Assembly (NCBI RefSeq): GCF_000621845.1
Contig: NZ_KK211356.1
Location: 52,701-116,700 of the forward strand
Origin: Ruminococcus flavefaciens MA2007
GTDB lineage: Bacteria; Bacillota; Clostridia; Oscillospirales; Ruminococcaceae
Length of the DNA stretch: 64,000 nucleotides
Direction of reading: 5' to 3'
Shown: positions 1-7,509 of the stretch, in pieces
How the letters are laid out: every line of letters starts with the position of its first letter
How positions within the stretch are numbered: position 1 is the stretch's first letter
Notes under the pieces: generated by a model
Seen by the model: only the letters and a program-made list of their open reading frames with translations
What the model was told of the DNA's origin: nothing
Databases searched by the model: none
Made by a program: the position numbers and the translations under genes

Positions 1-2
1 GC

Positions 3-2807
3 GCCGCAGCCGACAAGGTGTACGGTGACGCCAATCTCGACGGCTCTGTGGATATGTCGGACTGCGTTCTTGTAATGCAGTCGCTGGCTAATCCCTCAAA
101 GTTCGGCACAACCGGCACAGACGAAAGGCACCTCACTGCCGACGGTGCAGACCTTGCCGATGTTTCCGACCGCGGCAACGGTATCACCGCCAATGACGCC
201 CTCTCCATACAGCGCTATCTTCTCGGCACTATAAAAAGTCTGCCCGAGAGCTTTGCTGACGGAAAGGGCAGCGATACCTCTTCAAAGGACGAGGTAAACA
301 CAAAGATACACCTTAAAGATAATGCCATTACTGTTGATGGGCAGTATGCTAAAGCCGACGGCTCAAAGGTGACTATCTCTCATTCGGGAAGCTACACTAT
401 CGACGGTACTCTCTCAGACGGTCAGATATATGTGGAGATACCTGATGCTGAGGCTGATAAGGGCACAGTAAAGCTCATATTCAGCGGCGTCAATATCACA
501 GGCAAGAGCGCTCCTGCTGTTCTTATTAAGAACGCAGACAAGACATCTATCACTCTTGCTGACGGCACAGAGAATACAGTTTCCGACGGTACTTCACCTT
601 ACTCAGGCGACGATCTGACCAATGCAGTAATCGAGGCAAAGGACGATCTCACTATCAAGGGCGGCGACAAGGGCACGGGTACACTGACCATAACTGCCAA
701 TACACAGCCTGCTATCGTCTGCAACAACGATATAAAGTTCACAGGCGGTATCACCAACATCGAAACTCTAAACGAGACCGAGCCAAATGACGCTGTAAAG
801 GGCAAGTCCTCAGTCACAGTAAAGGGCGGCAGGCTTGTCATCAAGTCCGAGGGCGACGGTATCAAGTCCACAAAGGGAAATGTTGACCTCTCAGGCGGCG
901 AGGTAGTCATCAAGTGCGGCAATGACGCTGTACAGGCTGAAACGGCTATCAATATCAGCGGCGGCGATATCTCCGCATTCGGCGATAAGGGACTCACAAG
1001 CGCAGGCACTATCAGTATCACAGGCGGCGAGCTCATCGCAACAGCTACCGACTGCCAGTGCGAGAACCTTACCTCAACAGAGCAGAATACTCTCATGTTC
1101 GACTTTGTCAAGGAATGGGGCAAGAACAATCCTGTTGCAATTACAGATTCTTCAAACAAGGAGCTCTTTGACAAGAATACCTCAAAGAAGTTCAGATATG
1201 CAATAGTTTCCTCTTCTAAGATAGAGGGTGCTGAATACAAGCTCTTTGTCGGCGGTATCAAGATGAAGCACAGTGCAGGAAGTACCTTCAAGGCAGGAAA
1301 GCCTGCTTCATACAAGGAAGTCAATAACGACATGGAGAATGAGGAGCAGCTCTACAGCGAACTTTTCAGTCAGGACATGATACATAAGATAGATGTCAAA
1401 ATGGACGAAGCCCAGTGGGATAATCTCCTCAAGAACGCCAGCAAGGAGGAATGGACTCCATGTGATGTTGTTATCGACGGCGAGGAACTCAAAAACGTGG
1501 GTATCCGCACCAAGGGCAACAGCTCCCTTATGATGGCTAAGAACGGCAAGTACAGCTTCCGTATCAAGACAGACAAGTTCGACAAGGAAGTAAACTACCA
1601 CGGACTTACAGAGCTTTGCATGAACAATATGCTCATGGACGCTTCATGCCTCAGAGATATCCTCTGCTACAACGCTATGTATGAAGTCGACGGCGTTGCA
1701 CCTCATGCCGCACATACTGATATGTACCTCAACGGCGAGCTCTACAGCTTCTATCTCCTTGCTGAGCAGCCCGGTACTACCGTAGCCGAGCGCTATGCCG
1801 TAGATGACGATTCCGTGCTTTACAAGGCTACTGAAAGCAACGGTGCAGAAGGCGGCTGGGGCGGCTTCGGCGGCGACAGCTACTGCTCATTCACTGAGAA
1901 TATGCCTCTTGACAGATTCGACGTCAAATTCGGCAAGGACGACGAATTCAAGCATATTCAGGACGTAAAGACAGCTATAAACAAGCTTACTCCCACTGAT
2001 TACAAGTTTATCGAGGACGTTATCGACGTACCCAGTTTCCTCAAGGGATTTGCAGTCAACTCCATTTTCTGCAACTATGACAGCTACAACGGCTCCCTTG
2101 CACATAACTACTACCTGATGTTCTCGGGCGGCAAGGCTCATTTCGTAGGCTGGGACTACAATCTCTGTCTCGGAAACTTCACAGGCGGCGCAAACTCTGT
2201 TACATCTGATATAACTACAAGTCTTTATCAGTCCACAATAGAGGACCGTCCTCTTGCGAAGCTTTTACAGGTGCCTGAGTACTACGATATGTATGTTGAT
2301 ATCGTAAACGATATCCTGAATTACTACAGCGATCCCGAAGCATATGTTTCTGCTTATGCCAAGAAGATACGCTCACACGTTATAGCTGATCCCCGCGCTT
2401 CATTCACGATTGAGGAATTTGATGTGAATACGTCAAAGAGCGCAGAGGGACTCCAGTACAGCGAAGAGGATACAGGTATGAGCTGGGGCAACTGGCAGGG
2501 TGCAGGAGACGGTAATTTCCCTGCATTCGGCAACGGAAACGGTGACGCCAACGGTGCATGGCAGGGATTCGGCGACGGAAACGGTAACTTACCTGCATTC
2601 GGTGACGGCGAGAACGGCGGCTGGCCCGGTTTCGGCGGCGACGCAAGCTTCGACTGGGAAAACATGGATTGGAGCAATATGGACTGGGGCGACATGGACT
2701 TCGGTGATATGGACTGGGGCAACGGAATGTTCGGCGGCGGTCAGACTTCAGTCGTTGACTTCCTTATCAAGAGATTCGAGATAATCCGTGAGGCTCTCAA
2801 AAAATAA
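3..2807 (+). CDS. Dockerin - Cthe_2159-like beta-helix - CotH kinase surface protein (5' truncated by window edge)
   Basis: The reading frame is open from base 3, so the true start and probably a signal peptide lie upstream; the GTG at 18 is not a convincing start. Seen in order (residues counted from base 18): a two-loop type I dockerin (about 2-76; DANLDGSVDMSD and NDALSIQRYLLG); a repetitive region rich in GG and KG turns (about 95-400) resembling the calcium- and pectin-binding beta-helix family of Cthe_2159 (DUF4353); then a CotH-kinase domain (about 445-800) with KGNSS and GWDYNLCLG, matching the CotH KGxSS and DWDxN signatures. The last 90 residues are Gly/Trp/Asp-rich with PAFG(N/D)G units and four D(W/F)xxMD steps. 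CotH proteins of this type are common surface proteins of fibre degraders; the substrate is unknown. The protein is probably extracellular and cellulosome-attached. Domain calls are from recognised motifs. Confidence 0.85.
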   Translation, partial: AAADKVYGDANLDGSVDMSDCVLVMQSLANPSKFGTTGTDERHLTADGADLADVSDRGNGITANDALSIQRYLLGTIKSLPESFADGKGSDTSSKDEVNTKIHLKDNAITVDGQYAKADGSKVTISHSGSYTIDGTLSDGQIYVEIPDAEADKGTVKLIFSGVNITGKSAPAVLIKNADKTSITLADGTENTVSDGTSPYSGDDLTNAVIEAKDDLTIKGGDKGTGTLTITANTQPAIVCNNDIKFTGGITNIETLNETEPNDAVKGKSSVTVKGGRLVIKSEGDGIKSTKGNVDLSGGEVVIKCGNDAVQAETAINISGGDISAFGDKGLTSAGTISITGGELIATATDCQCENLTSTEQNTLMFDFVKEWGKNNPVAITDSSNKELFDKNTSKKFRYAIVSSSKIEGAEYKLFVGGIKMKHSAGSTFKAGKPASYKEVNNDMENEEQLYSELFSQDMIHKIDVKMDEAQWDNLLKNASKEEWTPCDVVIDGEELKNVGIRTKGNSSLMMAKNGKYSFRIKTDKFDKEVNYHGLTELCMNNMLMDASCLRDILCYNAMYEVDGVAPHAAHTDMYLNGELYSFYLLAEQPGTTVAERYAVDDDSVLYKATESNGAEGGWGGFGGDSYCSFTENMPLDRFDVKFGKDDEFKHIQDVKTAINKLTPTDYKFIEDVIDVPSFLKGFAVNSIFCNYDSYNGSLAHNYYLMFSGGKAHFVGWDYNLCLGNFTGGANSVTSDITTSLYQSTIEDRPLAKLLQVPEYYDMYVDIVNDILNYYSDPEAYVSAYAKKIRSHVIADPRASFTIEEFDVNTSKSAEGLQYSEEDTGMSWGNWQGAGDGNFPAFGNGNGDANGAWQGFGDGNGNLPAFGDGENGGWPGFGGDASFDWENMDWSNMDWGDMDFGDMDWGNGMFGGGQTSVVDFLIKRFEIIREALKK

Positions 2808-2873
2808 TGTCATACACCAAAAAGCTCCGACCATAACCGCAATACTTATATAGAAGCTTATAGTTATTTATCG

Positions 2874-2990
2874 GGGAAAACCTTTCTGAGGAAAGTTTCC
2901 CTCTGACGGAGGCGCGCCCCTCTGTCCTTCGGACATCTCCCCGCACTGCGGGGAGTCACCCCGAACCCCTTTCCAAAGACTTTTAGCTGA
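2874..2990. repeat. Hairpin-rich intergenic repeat-like element
   Basis: Several short inverted repeats are packed together: TGTCC-TTCG-GGACA-type (TGTCCTTCGGACA), CCCCGC-ACT-GCGGGG and AACCTTTC/GAAAGTTT. The block is far more GC-rich than its surroundings. From memory similar blocks recur between genes in Ruminococcus genomes, but only one full copy is in this window, so the repeat status is inference. Confidence 0.45.
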
Positions 2991-3006
2991 TTTTTTATAA
3001 CAGAGC

Positions 3007-3039
3007 CCCTCTGTAAGAACTACAGAGGGGCGAGTTTTT
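3007..3039 (+). terminator. Rho-independent terminator of the CotH gene
   Basis: A 10-bp stem CCCCTCTGTA / TACAGAGGGG with a 5-nt loop is followed by CGAGTTTTTA. It lies 200 nt after the CotH stop, beyond the repeat block. Confidence 0.7.
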
Positions 3040-3090
3040 ATATGGGCTCTATTATAGAAAAAATGAAATAACGGTCTTGATAGAGATACG

Positions 3091-3114
3091 AGAAAAGCCC
3101 TTTTCAAAAGGGCT
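3091..3114 (-). terminator. Terminator of the J-domain/VWA/PurA-like operon
   Basis: On the minus strand AGCCCTTTT-G-AAAAGGGCT is followed by TTTTCTC. It sits about 85 nt downstream of the purA-like stop codon. Confidence 0.6.
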
Positions 3115-3200
3115 CTCTCAATAATAAGCATAAAATTTCTGTATAAGTATCGTGGACATGGTCTGAGCTTTTTGCGTATATCTGCAAGCAACAGAAGCAG

Positions 3201-4403
3201 TTATCTTCTCGACAGGGCTTTTGCGGTAACTGGCTGGACTGCAACGTCCTCTGCTGTTTCGCCGCTGACCTTATACAGCATATCTGCCATTGCCATATAT
3301 GCGATATCCTCGGGCATGAGCTTTCCCGTTGGGCATACTACCATGCCGTCTGTCATATCCAGATGAGTTACGGCTATGGATATTCTTTCGCCCTTTGCGA
3401 TGTATTTTTTATCCAGTGCAAGTGAAGCCATGAATTCGGGCAGGTCGAACCAGCCGTATCTGAAAACGCCCTGAAATTCGTTGGGAGCATTGGTCTTGTC
3501 GTAAAGTCCGTATTCCTCTGCGACAGCCTTTGATTCGGTATCGAATCTGCCTGCGCCGTGACGTGTGAAGAACGACCTTGTAATGTAGCACACCTCGGTA
3601 TCACGCTTTTCAAGTCTGTTCAGTATGGCGCGGATATTCTTCATACCCGTATCCGAGGGAGTCAGGTGAGGGAAGTAGTCCTCCCTGTTTTGGTCAAGCA
3701 TAAGTCCCTGTGCTCCCTCAAATACAGCAGTATCGTATTCCTCGATTATCTGCTCGTCAGTGCCGCGGCATATCGCCGCCATAGCGTACAGGTCGTCGAG
3801 GTAGTTCTCCGTCAGCATATCATTTGCCAGTATATCAAGCAGCTCCTTTTCGGCGCCGCCTGTGATGCCGAGCTCTGCGGCTCGCTTGCAGCAGTACTCA
3901 TTGTTTATCTTGTTTATTAGCTCCCGTACAGCGTCCCTATCTGCTTTTAAAACATAGTCATAGTCAAGAGCGTACCTGCTGTCTCTGCTGCGGACGATAG
4001 TCTCGAAAATCCCCACGCCGCAGCTGCCGTGGCGGCTGTTTCCGCGCATGGTCTCAACAAACTGATTCATAAGCATATCGCAGGGGAGAGTCACATTGCA
4101 GCGCCTGTCTATGAAGATCTTGCCGATGTCCCTGCCGAGCTTTTCAAGCTCCTTTGAAAAAAGCAGAGGGTTAAGGATAAAATACTCGGAAAGATAGGTA
4201 TCCGCCCCTGCGAAGCTGCCTGAACCTATGTGGGAGAAGATATGTCTTTTGCCGTCGGCTGTGCATACGGTGTGACCTGCCTGAGCGCCGCCGTTGCTTC
4301 TGATGTTTATGACGCTGCCCTCAGTACGGCAGAAAAGGTCTGTCATCAAGCCCTTGCCCTCGTCGCCGAAATTTGCTCCTATGACCGCATATGCTTTTTT
4401 CAT
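3201..4403 (-). CDS. Divergent adenylosuccinate synthetase-like GTPase ligase
   Basis: Homologue of PurA, which joins IMP and aspartate using GTP. Visible PurA marks are the P-loop GANFGDEGKG (residues 9-18, catalytic Asp kept), NGGAQAGHTV (switch/His region), FEGAQG, and GAGRFDTE in place of the usual GSGPFPTE. It departs from canonical PurA in several places: the guanine-recognition TKLD reads THLD, the FEGAQG flank continues with LMLDQN, and the protein has 400 residues against about 430. It is the last gene of a three-gene operon, 9 nt after the VWA gene, behind GAGGTG. A stand-alone PurA is normally not linked to VWA and J-domain genes, so this is probably a specialised paralogue, perhaps acting on a different purine nucleotide. 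Family assignment is firm; substrate is unknown. Confidence 0.85.
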   Translation of the reverse strand: MKKAYAVIGANFGDEGKGLMTDLFCRTEGSVINIRSNGGAQAGHTVCTADGKRHIFSHIGSGSFAGADTYLSEYFILNPLLFSKELEKLGRDIGKIFIDRRCNVTLPCDMLMNQFVETMRGNSRHGSCGVGIFETIVRSRDSRYALDYDYVLKADRDAVRELINKINNEYCCKRAAELGITGGAEKELLDILANDMLTENYLDDLYAMAAICRGTDEQIIEEYDTAVFEGAQGLMLDQNREDYFPHLTPSDTGMKNIRAILNRLEKRDTEVCYITRSFFTRHGAGRFDTESKAVAEEYGLYDKTNAPNEFQGVFRYGWFDLPEFMASLALDKKYIAKGERISIAVTHLDMTDGMVVCPTGKLMPEDIAYMAMADMLYKVSGETAEDVAVQPVTAKALSRR

Positions 4404-4412
4404 ATTATCACC

Positions 4413-5321
4413 TCAGAATCTGAATATTCCGTTCATTACGCTCCTTTTTCTTGTGGGAAGTCCGCTGAGAGCGTTCCTTACAGCAAGCTGTGTATCGCCG
4501 TTCCATGAATTGATTATATCCTCTGTGTCTCTTCCTGCAACGCTTTCAAGCAGGGAAACGATTATCTCGGGGATAGCGTTGACGTCTGTTACGGAGATAG
4601 CCCTTTCGCCCATGAGTTTGCGCCATTCCGGCAGCTTTACAATGCTTTCGTTTCTCCCGTCCATGACCATAAGGTGGAACACGTCGTAGCGTCTGCTTAC
4701 CTGTGCGAGGAGAGCTCCAGTGTCGATATCCTTCTTTACATAGTCCCCGAATACCCTTTCTATCTCCTTAGTAAGGAGCTTTTCTGGGAATCCGTCGTCC
4801 CCAAGTGTGAAGATGACGCCTTTCTGCCTGCGCTTATTCCATGCGTCTGTTTTTGTCTTGTTTGCGGCGAGATACCATACAAGAGGATAGCTCTCGAAGT
4901 TGTTTCCGCCGCCGCCGCGCTCGAACCAAAGCTCTGTGAGCTGGCTGGCAATGCGTATGTCGGACTCAAACTGTGTAGCCTGTAACGGTGAGCGGTCACA
5001 TCTTGAATCGCCTACAGCGCAGAACATTATCTGCGGTCCCTCAACAGGCTGACGTTCAATAATATCCTTGACCATTTCGCCGAGACGTTTTGCTGTTACG
5101 TCCAGCAGGTCGCTCATTGAGCCTGTAACGTCAAGTCCTATGATAATAGGCGTAGTTACAGGGTGATCCGCTGAATCAAGGCTTTCTCTGAATTTTATCT
5201 TCTTCGGGTCGTATTTCGGATCGATAGAAGTTGCCTTGTAGATGTCGTTTACCTTTTTTCCGCTTATCCTTGCAGACGAGTATTTTTTCCAGTCTGCTGA
5301 ATTCCATGAACCGTATCCCAT
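4413..5321 (-). CDS. VWA-domain protein
   Basis: A 302-residue cytoplasmic protein with no signal peptide or membrane segment. Its von Willebrand A fold carries a MIDAS-type motif DVTGSMSD (about residue 64), where Thr replaces the usual first Ser, followed by the glycine run ERGGGGNNFES and the distal acidic strand FTLGDDGFPE. The N-terminal 55 residues (SWNSADWKKYSSARISGKKV) are rich in aromatic and basic residues. Related stand-alone VWA proteins (TerY-like) bind metal and act as assembly partners for kinases, phosphatases or chaperones in stress systems. It lies 26 nt after the J-domain gene and 9 nt before the purA-like gene, with AGGAGG before the ATG. The role is inferred from family and context only. 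Confidence 0.8.
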   Translation of the reverse strand: MGYGSWNSADWKKYSSARISGKKVNDIYKATSIDPKYDPKKIKFRESLDSADHPVTTPIIIGLDVTGSMSDLLDVTAKRLGEMVKDIIERQPVEGPQIMFCAVGDSRCDRSPLQATQFESDIRIASQLTELWFERGGGGNNFESYPLVWYLAANKTKTDAWNKRRQKGVIFTLGDDGFPEKLLTKEIERVFGDYVKKDIDTGALLAQVSRRYDVFHLMVMDGRNESIVKLPEWRKLMGERAISVTDVNAIPEIIVSLLESVAGRDTEDIINSWNGDTQLAVRNALSGLPTRKRSVMNGIFRF

Positions 5322-5347
5322 ATTAGTACCTCCTGTGATTTTTATTT

Positions 5348-6319
5348 TCAGCCTGCAATATCAGGCAGTCTGACGTTCATTTGTGTGAATCTTCTTCCGC
5401 CGAAGCCGTCGATTATCACCTTTTCCCATTTTTCCATTTCCTCAAAAGCCGAGCTGCTGCAAATGCTCTCGGCGTAATCCCTTACGGCGTCGGGAGTGTC
5501 ATCGGGGAGTATCCGCCTTGCCAGTGCCTTCACACATTCAAGGTCGGTGATATGCCGCGCAATGCCGTCGGTCTTTGTCAGTGACGAGAGGGAATCGTAT
5601 ACTCTTGACTGGACTCCTGTCATTCTGCTGCCCTCTCTTGCGGCGAACCACCAGCCTCCGCATACTCTTACGGTATGCTCGGCAGGATCAATGAAGAGAT
5701 TTTCCTCGGTGAGACAGTTCCAGACTATCCCTCGCGTCTCGGCGTAGCAGCATATCCCCAGAAGCCGTGATATTATCCATGCGGCGTGTCGGCTGTCAAG
5801 GCTGCCGCCGTAGAAGTCCAGTATCCTTGAGAGGGGGAGCTCTCCTGTGCGCTTGCAGGTCTCGATGAGAAGCCCCTCATCGGTGTTGAAGATGTGAGTT
5901 ACCAGCGGCAGGAACACCTCTGCCTGTGCAAGTATCTGCTGGGGAAGATACTCCCTGAAAAACAGGTCTGACTTTGCTTCGGAATTAGTGAAGCAGTCGG
6001 TGAACTTATTGCTGATAAGGAAGTAAACGTTCCGCTCGCCGATGTACTCCATGCCGTATTCCTGCGAGAGTTCCATAAGATACTTTATCTCGACAGCGCG
6101 GCTGCCGCAGCGGAAAAGCTTTTCCTGAGCGACATGAGCCTTTTTCAGCTTTCCGTACAGCTCGTTTATCACCGCAGTTGCTTCGGGAGCCCTCGGATCA
6201 CTGCATTTATCGGGGTGATATTTCAGCATAAGAGCCATGTAAAGCGGCTGTGCAAGGGAAATATCCTCGGGAAAAATGTCAGTGCAGCATTTGCAGTTCA
6301 GAATTTCGGATATATCCAT
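5348..6319 (-). CDS. J-domain protein fused to a pseudokinase-like domain
   Basis: Residues about 1-70 are a compact J-domain with the diagnostic YHPDK motif (about residue 34), so it may recruit an Hsp70. The remaining 250 residues look like the C-lobe of a degenerate protein kinase: SRHAAWIISRLLGI, then WNCLTEENLFID at the place of the HRDxxxxN catalytic loop (Asn kept, Asp lost), then RVCGGWWFA at the place of DFG (Asp lost). It would therefore bind a ligand or partner rather than phosphorylate. No signal peptide is visible. It is the first gene of the operon; the start has AAGGAGGG 8 nt upstream. Similar J-plus-degenerate-kinase proteins exist next to VWA genes in Firmicutes as far as I recall. 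J-domain is firm; pseudokinase is inference from spacing of motifs. Confidence 0.75.
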   Translation of the reverse strand: MDISEILNCKCCTDIFPEDISLAQPLYMALMLKYHPDKCSDPRAPEATAVINELYGKLKKAHVAQEKLFRCGSRAVEIKYLMELSQEYGMEYIGERNVYFLISNKFTDCFTNSEAKSDLFFREYLPQQILAQAEVFLPLVTHIFNTDEGLLIETCKRTGELPLSRILDFYGGSLDSRHAAWIISRLLGICCYAETRGIVWNCLTEENLFIDPAEHTVRVCGGWWFAAREGSRMTGVQSRVYDSLSSLTKTDGIARHITDLECVKALARRILPDDTPDAVRDYAESICSSSAFEEMEKWEKVIIDGFGGRRFTQMNVRLPDIAG

Positions 6320-6338
6320 ACAGCTTCCCTCCTTATAA

Positions 6339-6357
6339 TAGAATCAAAATGATATTA
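6339..6357. promoter_or_regulatory. Degenerate copy of the TAATATCA-aaa-TGATATTA operator
   Basis: TAGAATCA-AAA-TGATATTA: the right arm and spacer equal those of the perfect site at 6475-6493, the left arm has two mismatches. It lies just upstream of the J-domain gene and would overlap the spacer of a TATTAT-type -10 on the minus strand, a position suited to repression. Confidence 0.5.
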
Positions 6358-6398
6358 ACACGACTTAAAAAAATAAGACATTTGAATTAATGTCCTTT

Positions 6399-6417
6399 TG
6401 TTATTATCATAATAACA
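6399..6417. promoter_or_regulatory. Perfect 9-bp inverted repeat
   Basis: TGTTATTAT-C-ATAATAACA, symmetric, in the middle of the divergent promoter region. Its sequence differs from the two TGATATTA sites, so it may bind another protein or be an AT-rich structural element. Confidence 0.45.
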
Positions 6418-6474
6418 TTAACAGCTTGATTTGTCAATAGCATTTGGGCTGATTCTATGTTATCCACAATCAGA

Positions 6475-6493
6475 TAATATCAAAATGATATTA
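6475..6493. promoter_or_regulatory. Candidate operator, perfect inverted repeat
   Basis: TAATATCA-AAA-TGATATTA has perfect 8-bp arms and a 3-nt spacer, about 35 nt upstream of the -35 box of the Nudix-regulator gene. A degenerate copy is at 6339-6357. The neighbouring regulator is the obvious candidate to bind it; that is inference. Confidence 0.6.
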
Positions 6494-6527
6494 ACTATGT
6501 GCAGAGTTTACAAAAATCCCGTATGTA

Positions 6528-6557
6528 TTGACATTGGCAGGAAAAGTGTGTTATTAT
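6528..6557 (+). promoter_or_regulatory. Promoter of the Nudix regulator gene
   Basis: TTGACA (6528-6533) and TATTAT (6552-6557) are separated by 18 nt, 28 nt before the ATG. Confidence 0.6.
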
Positions 6558-6585
6558 TAATCAGATATTATCAACGGAGGTTCCT

Positions 6586-7374
6586 ATGGATTACGATATA
6601 ACTAAGTACGACAGACCGTCGGTAGCTGCCGATATTGTGGTGTTTACAGTCCGCAAGGGCGACAGCGAGAGCTACAGGCATCTTGCAAAGCCTGTTCTTT
6701 CGGTGCTTCTTGTAAAGCGCACGGAGGAGCCATTTGTGGATATGCTGTCCCTTCCCGGCGGCTTCTGCTGCCGCGAGGAAACTATCGAGGAAACGGCATT
6801 CCGCAAGCTGAAAGAAAAAACGGGCATTGACTGTCCGCCCATTTCGCTGCTGTGCAATCTTTCCAGATTTGGCAGAGATCCCAGAGGCTGGATAATCTCA
6901 TGCTGCTACTGGACTGTCATTGAACACACAAAGGCGGCTATTGATAAGAACGCTCAGTGGTATGAGGTCTCGCTGAAAGAGGAGGGCGGCAGGCATACTC
7001 TTGTGCTTACCGATGACAGCGGCAGGGAGTACGTCTCAGAGGTCAGGATAAACAATCCCAACGAGCTGTATAATCAGTCCGCAGAGGCTGAGATACCGAA
7101 AAACAGCCTTGCCTTTGACCATGCCGAGATAATCGTAAATGCGCTTCTGAAGCTGAGAAGCAGTCTCGAGAAGCCATATGCCGCTTTCAGGCTCCTGCCT
7201 GATAAATTCACTCTTACCGAGCTCCAGCAGGTCTATGAAGCCATACTTGATAAGAAGCTGATAATGGCTAATTTCAGACGCAAAATTGCTCCCTATGTAG
7301 AGGAAACAGGCGGTATCGAGGGCGGAGCGGGACACCGTCCCTCAAAGCTTTACAGCAAAAAGGACGATATATAG
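6586..7374 (+). CDS. NrtR-type Nudix / winged-helix transcriptional regulator
   Basis: Residues about 15-155 form a Nudix domain whose box reads GGFCCREETIEETAFRKLKE; the catalytic REUxEE core is altered (RKLKEK), so hydrolysis is unlikely, as in NrtR repressors that bind ADP-ribose or NAD metabolites without cleaving them. Residues about 200-250 carry the typical NrtR DNA-binding stretch (FTLTELQQVYEAIL then NFRRKI). Length (262) is a little above the usual 220-240. AACGGAGG precedes the ATG. It is transcribed away from the J-domain/VWA/purA-like operon across a region with inverted repeats, which suggests it controls that operon and itself. NrtR normally governs NAD synthesis genes; none is seen here, so the effector is uncertain. 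Confidence 0.85.
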   Translation: MDYDITKYDRPSVAADIVVFTVRKGDSESYRHLAKPVLSVLLVKRTEEPFVDMLSLPGGFCCREETIEETAFRKLKEKTGIDCPPISLLCNLSRFGRDPRGWIISCCYWTVIEHTKAAIDKNAQWYEVSLKEEGGRHTLVLTDDSGREYVSEVRINNPNELYNQSAEAEIPKNSLAFDHAEIIVNALLKLRSSLEKPYAAFRLLPDKFTLTELQQVYEAILDKKLIMANFRRKIAPYVEETGGIEGGAGHRPSKLYSKKDDI

Positions 7375-7375
7375 A

Positions 7376-7418
7376 AAAAACGTCTGCACTGAATGAATTT
7401 TTCGGTGCAGACGTTTTT
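7376..7418. terminator. Bidirectional terminator
   Basis: ACGTCTGCAC / GTGCAGACGT stem flanked by A-run and T-run serves both the Nudix gene (+) and the diguanylate cyclase gene (-). The hairpin at 12434-12472 has almost the same stem. Confidence 0.8.
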
Positions 7419-7509
7419 GTTATTATAAATTCAATTTCCGATACTAATACAGCTCATCGGATATTTCGGACAAATCGTACTGTTCCTCATATGCCTTTTG
7501 TGAGCGGTA

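Larger units (their letters stand above)
2808..3200. other. Intergenic region between converging genes
   Basis: This 393-nt stretch holds no credible gene. It contains half of a CTCCGACC hairpin at 2818-2832 (the other arm is missing), a hairpin-rich intergenic repeat (about 2874-2990), a terminator for the upstream gene (3007-3039) and one for the minus-strand operon (3091-3114). An open frame on the minus strand at 2868-3191 is read through the repeat and is rejected. Confidence 0.7.

Noticed and set aside
2868..3191. Minus-strand frame of 107 codons
   Set aside because: Runs through terminators and the hairpin-rich repeat; no ribosome site and no protein-like features.
3201..4403. PurZ-type enzyme (2-aminoadenine synthesis) instead of PurA
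   Set aside because: PurZ lacks the catalytic Asp of the P-loop motif; here GDEGKG keeps it.
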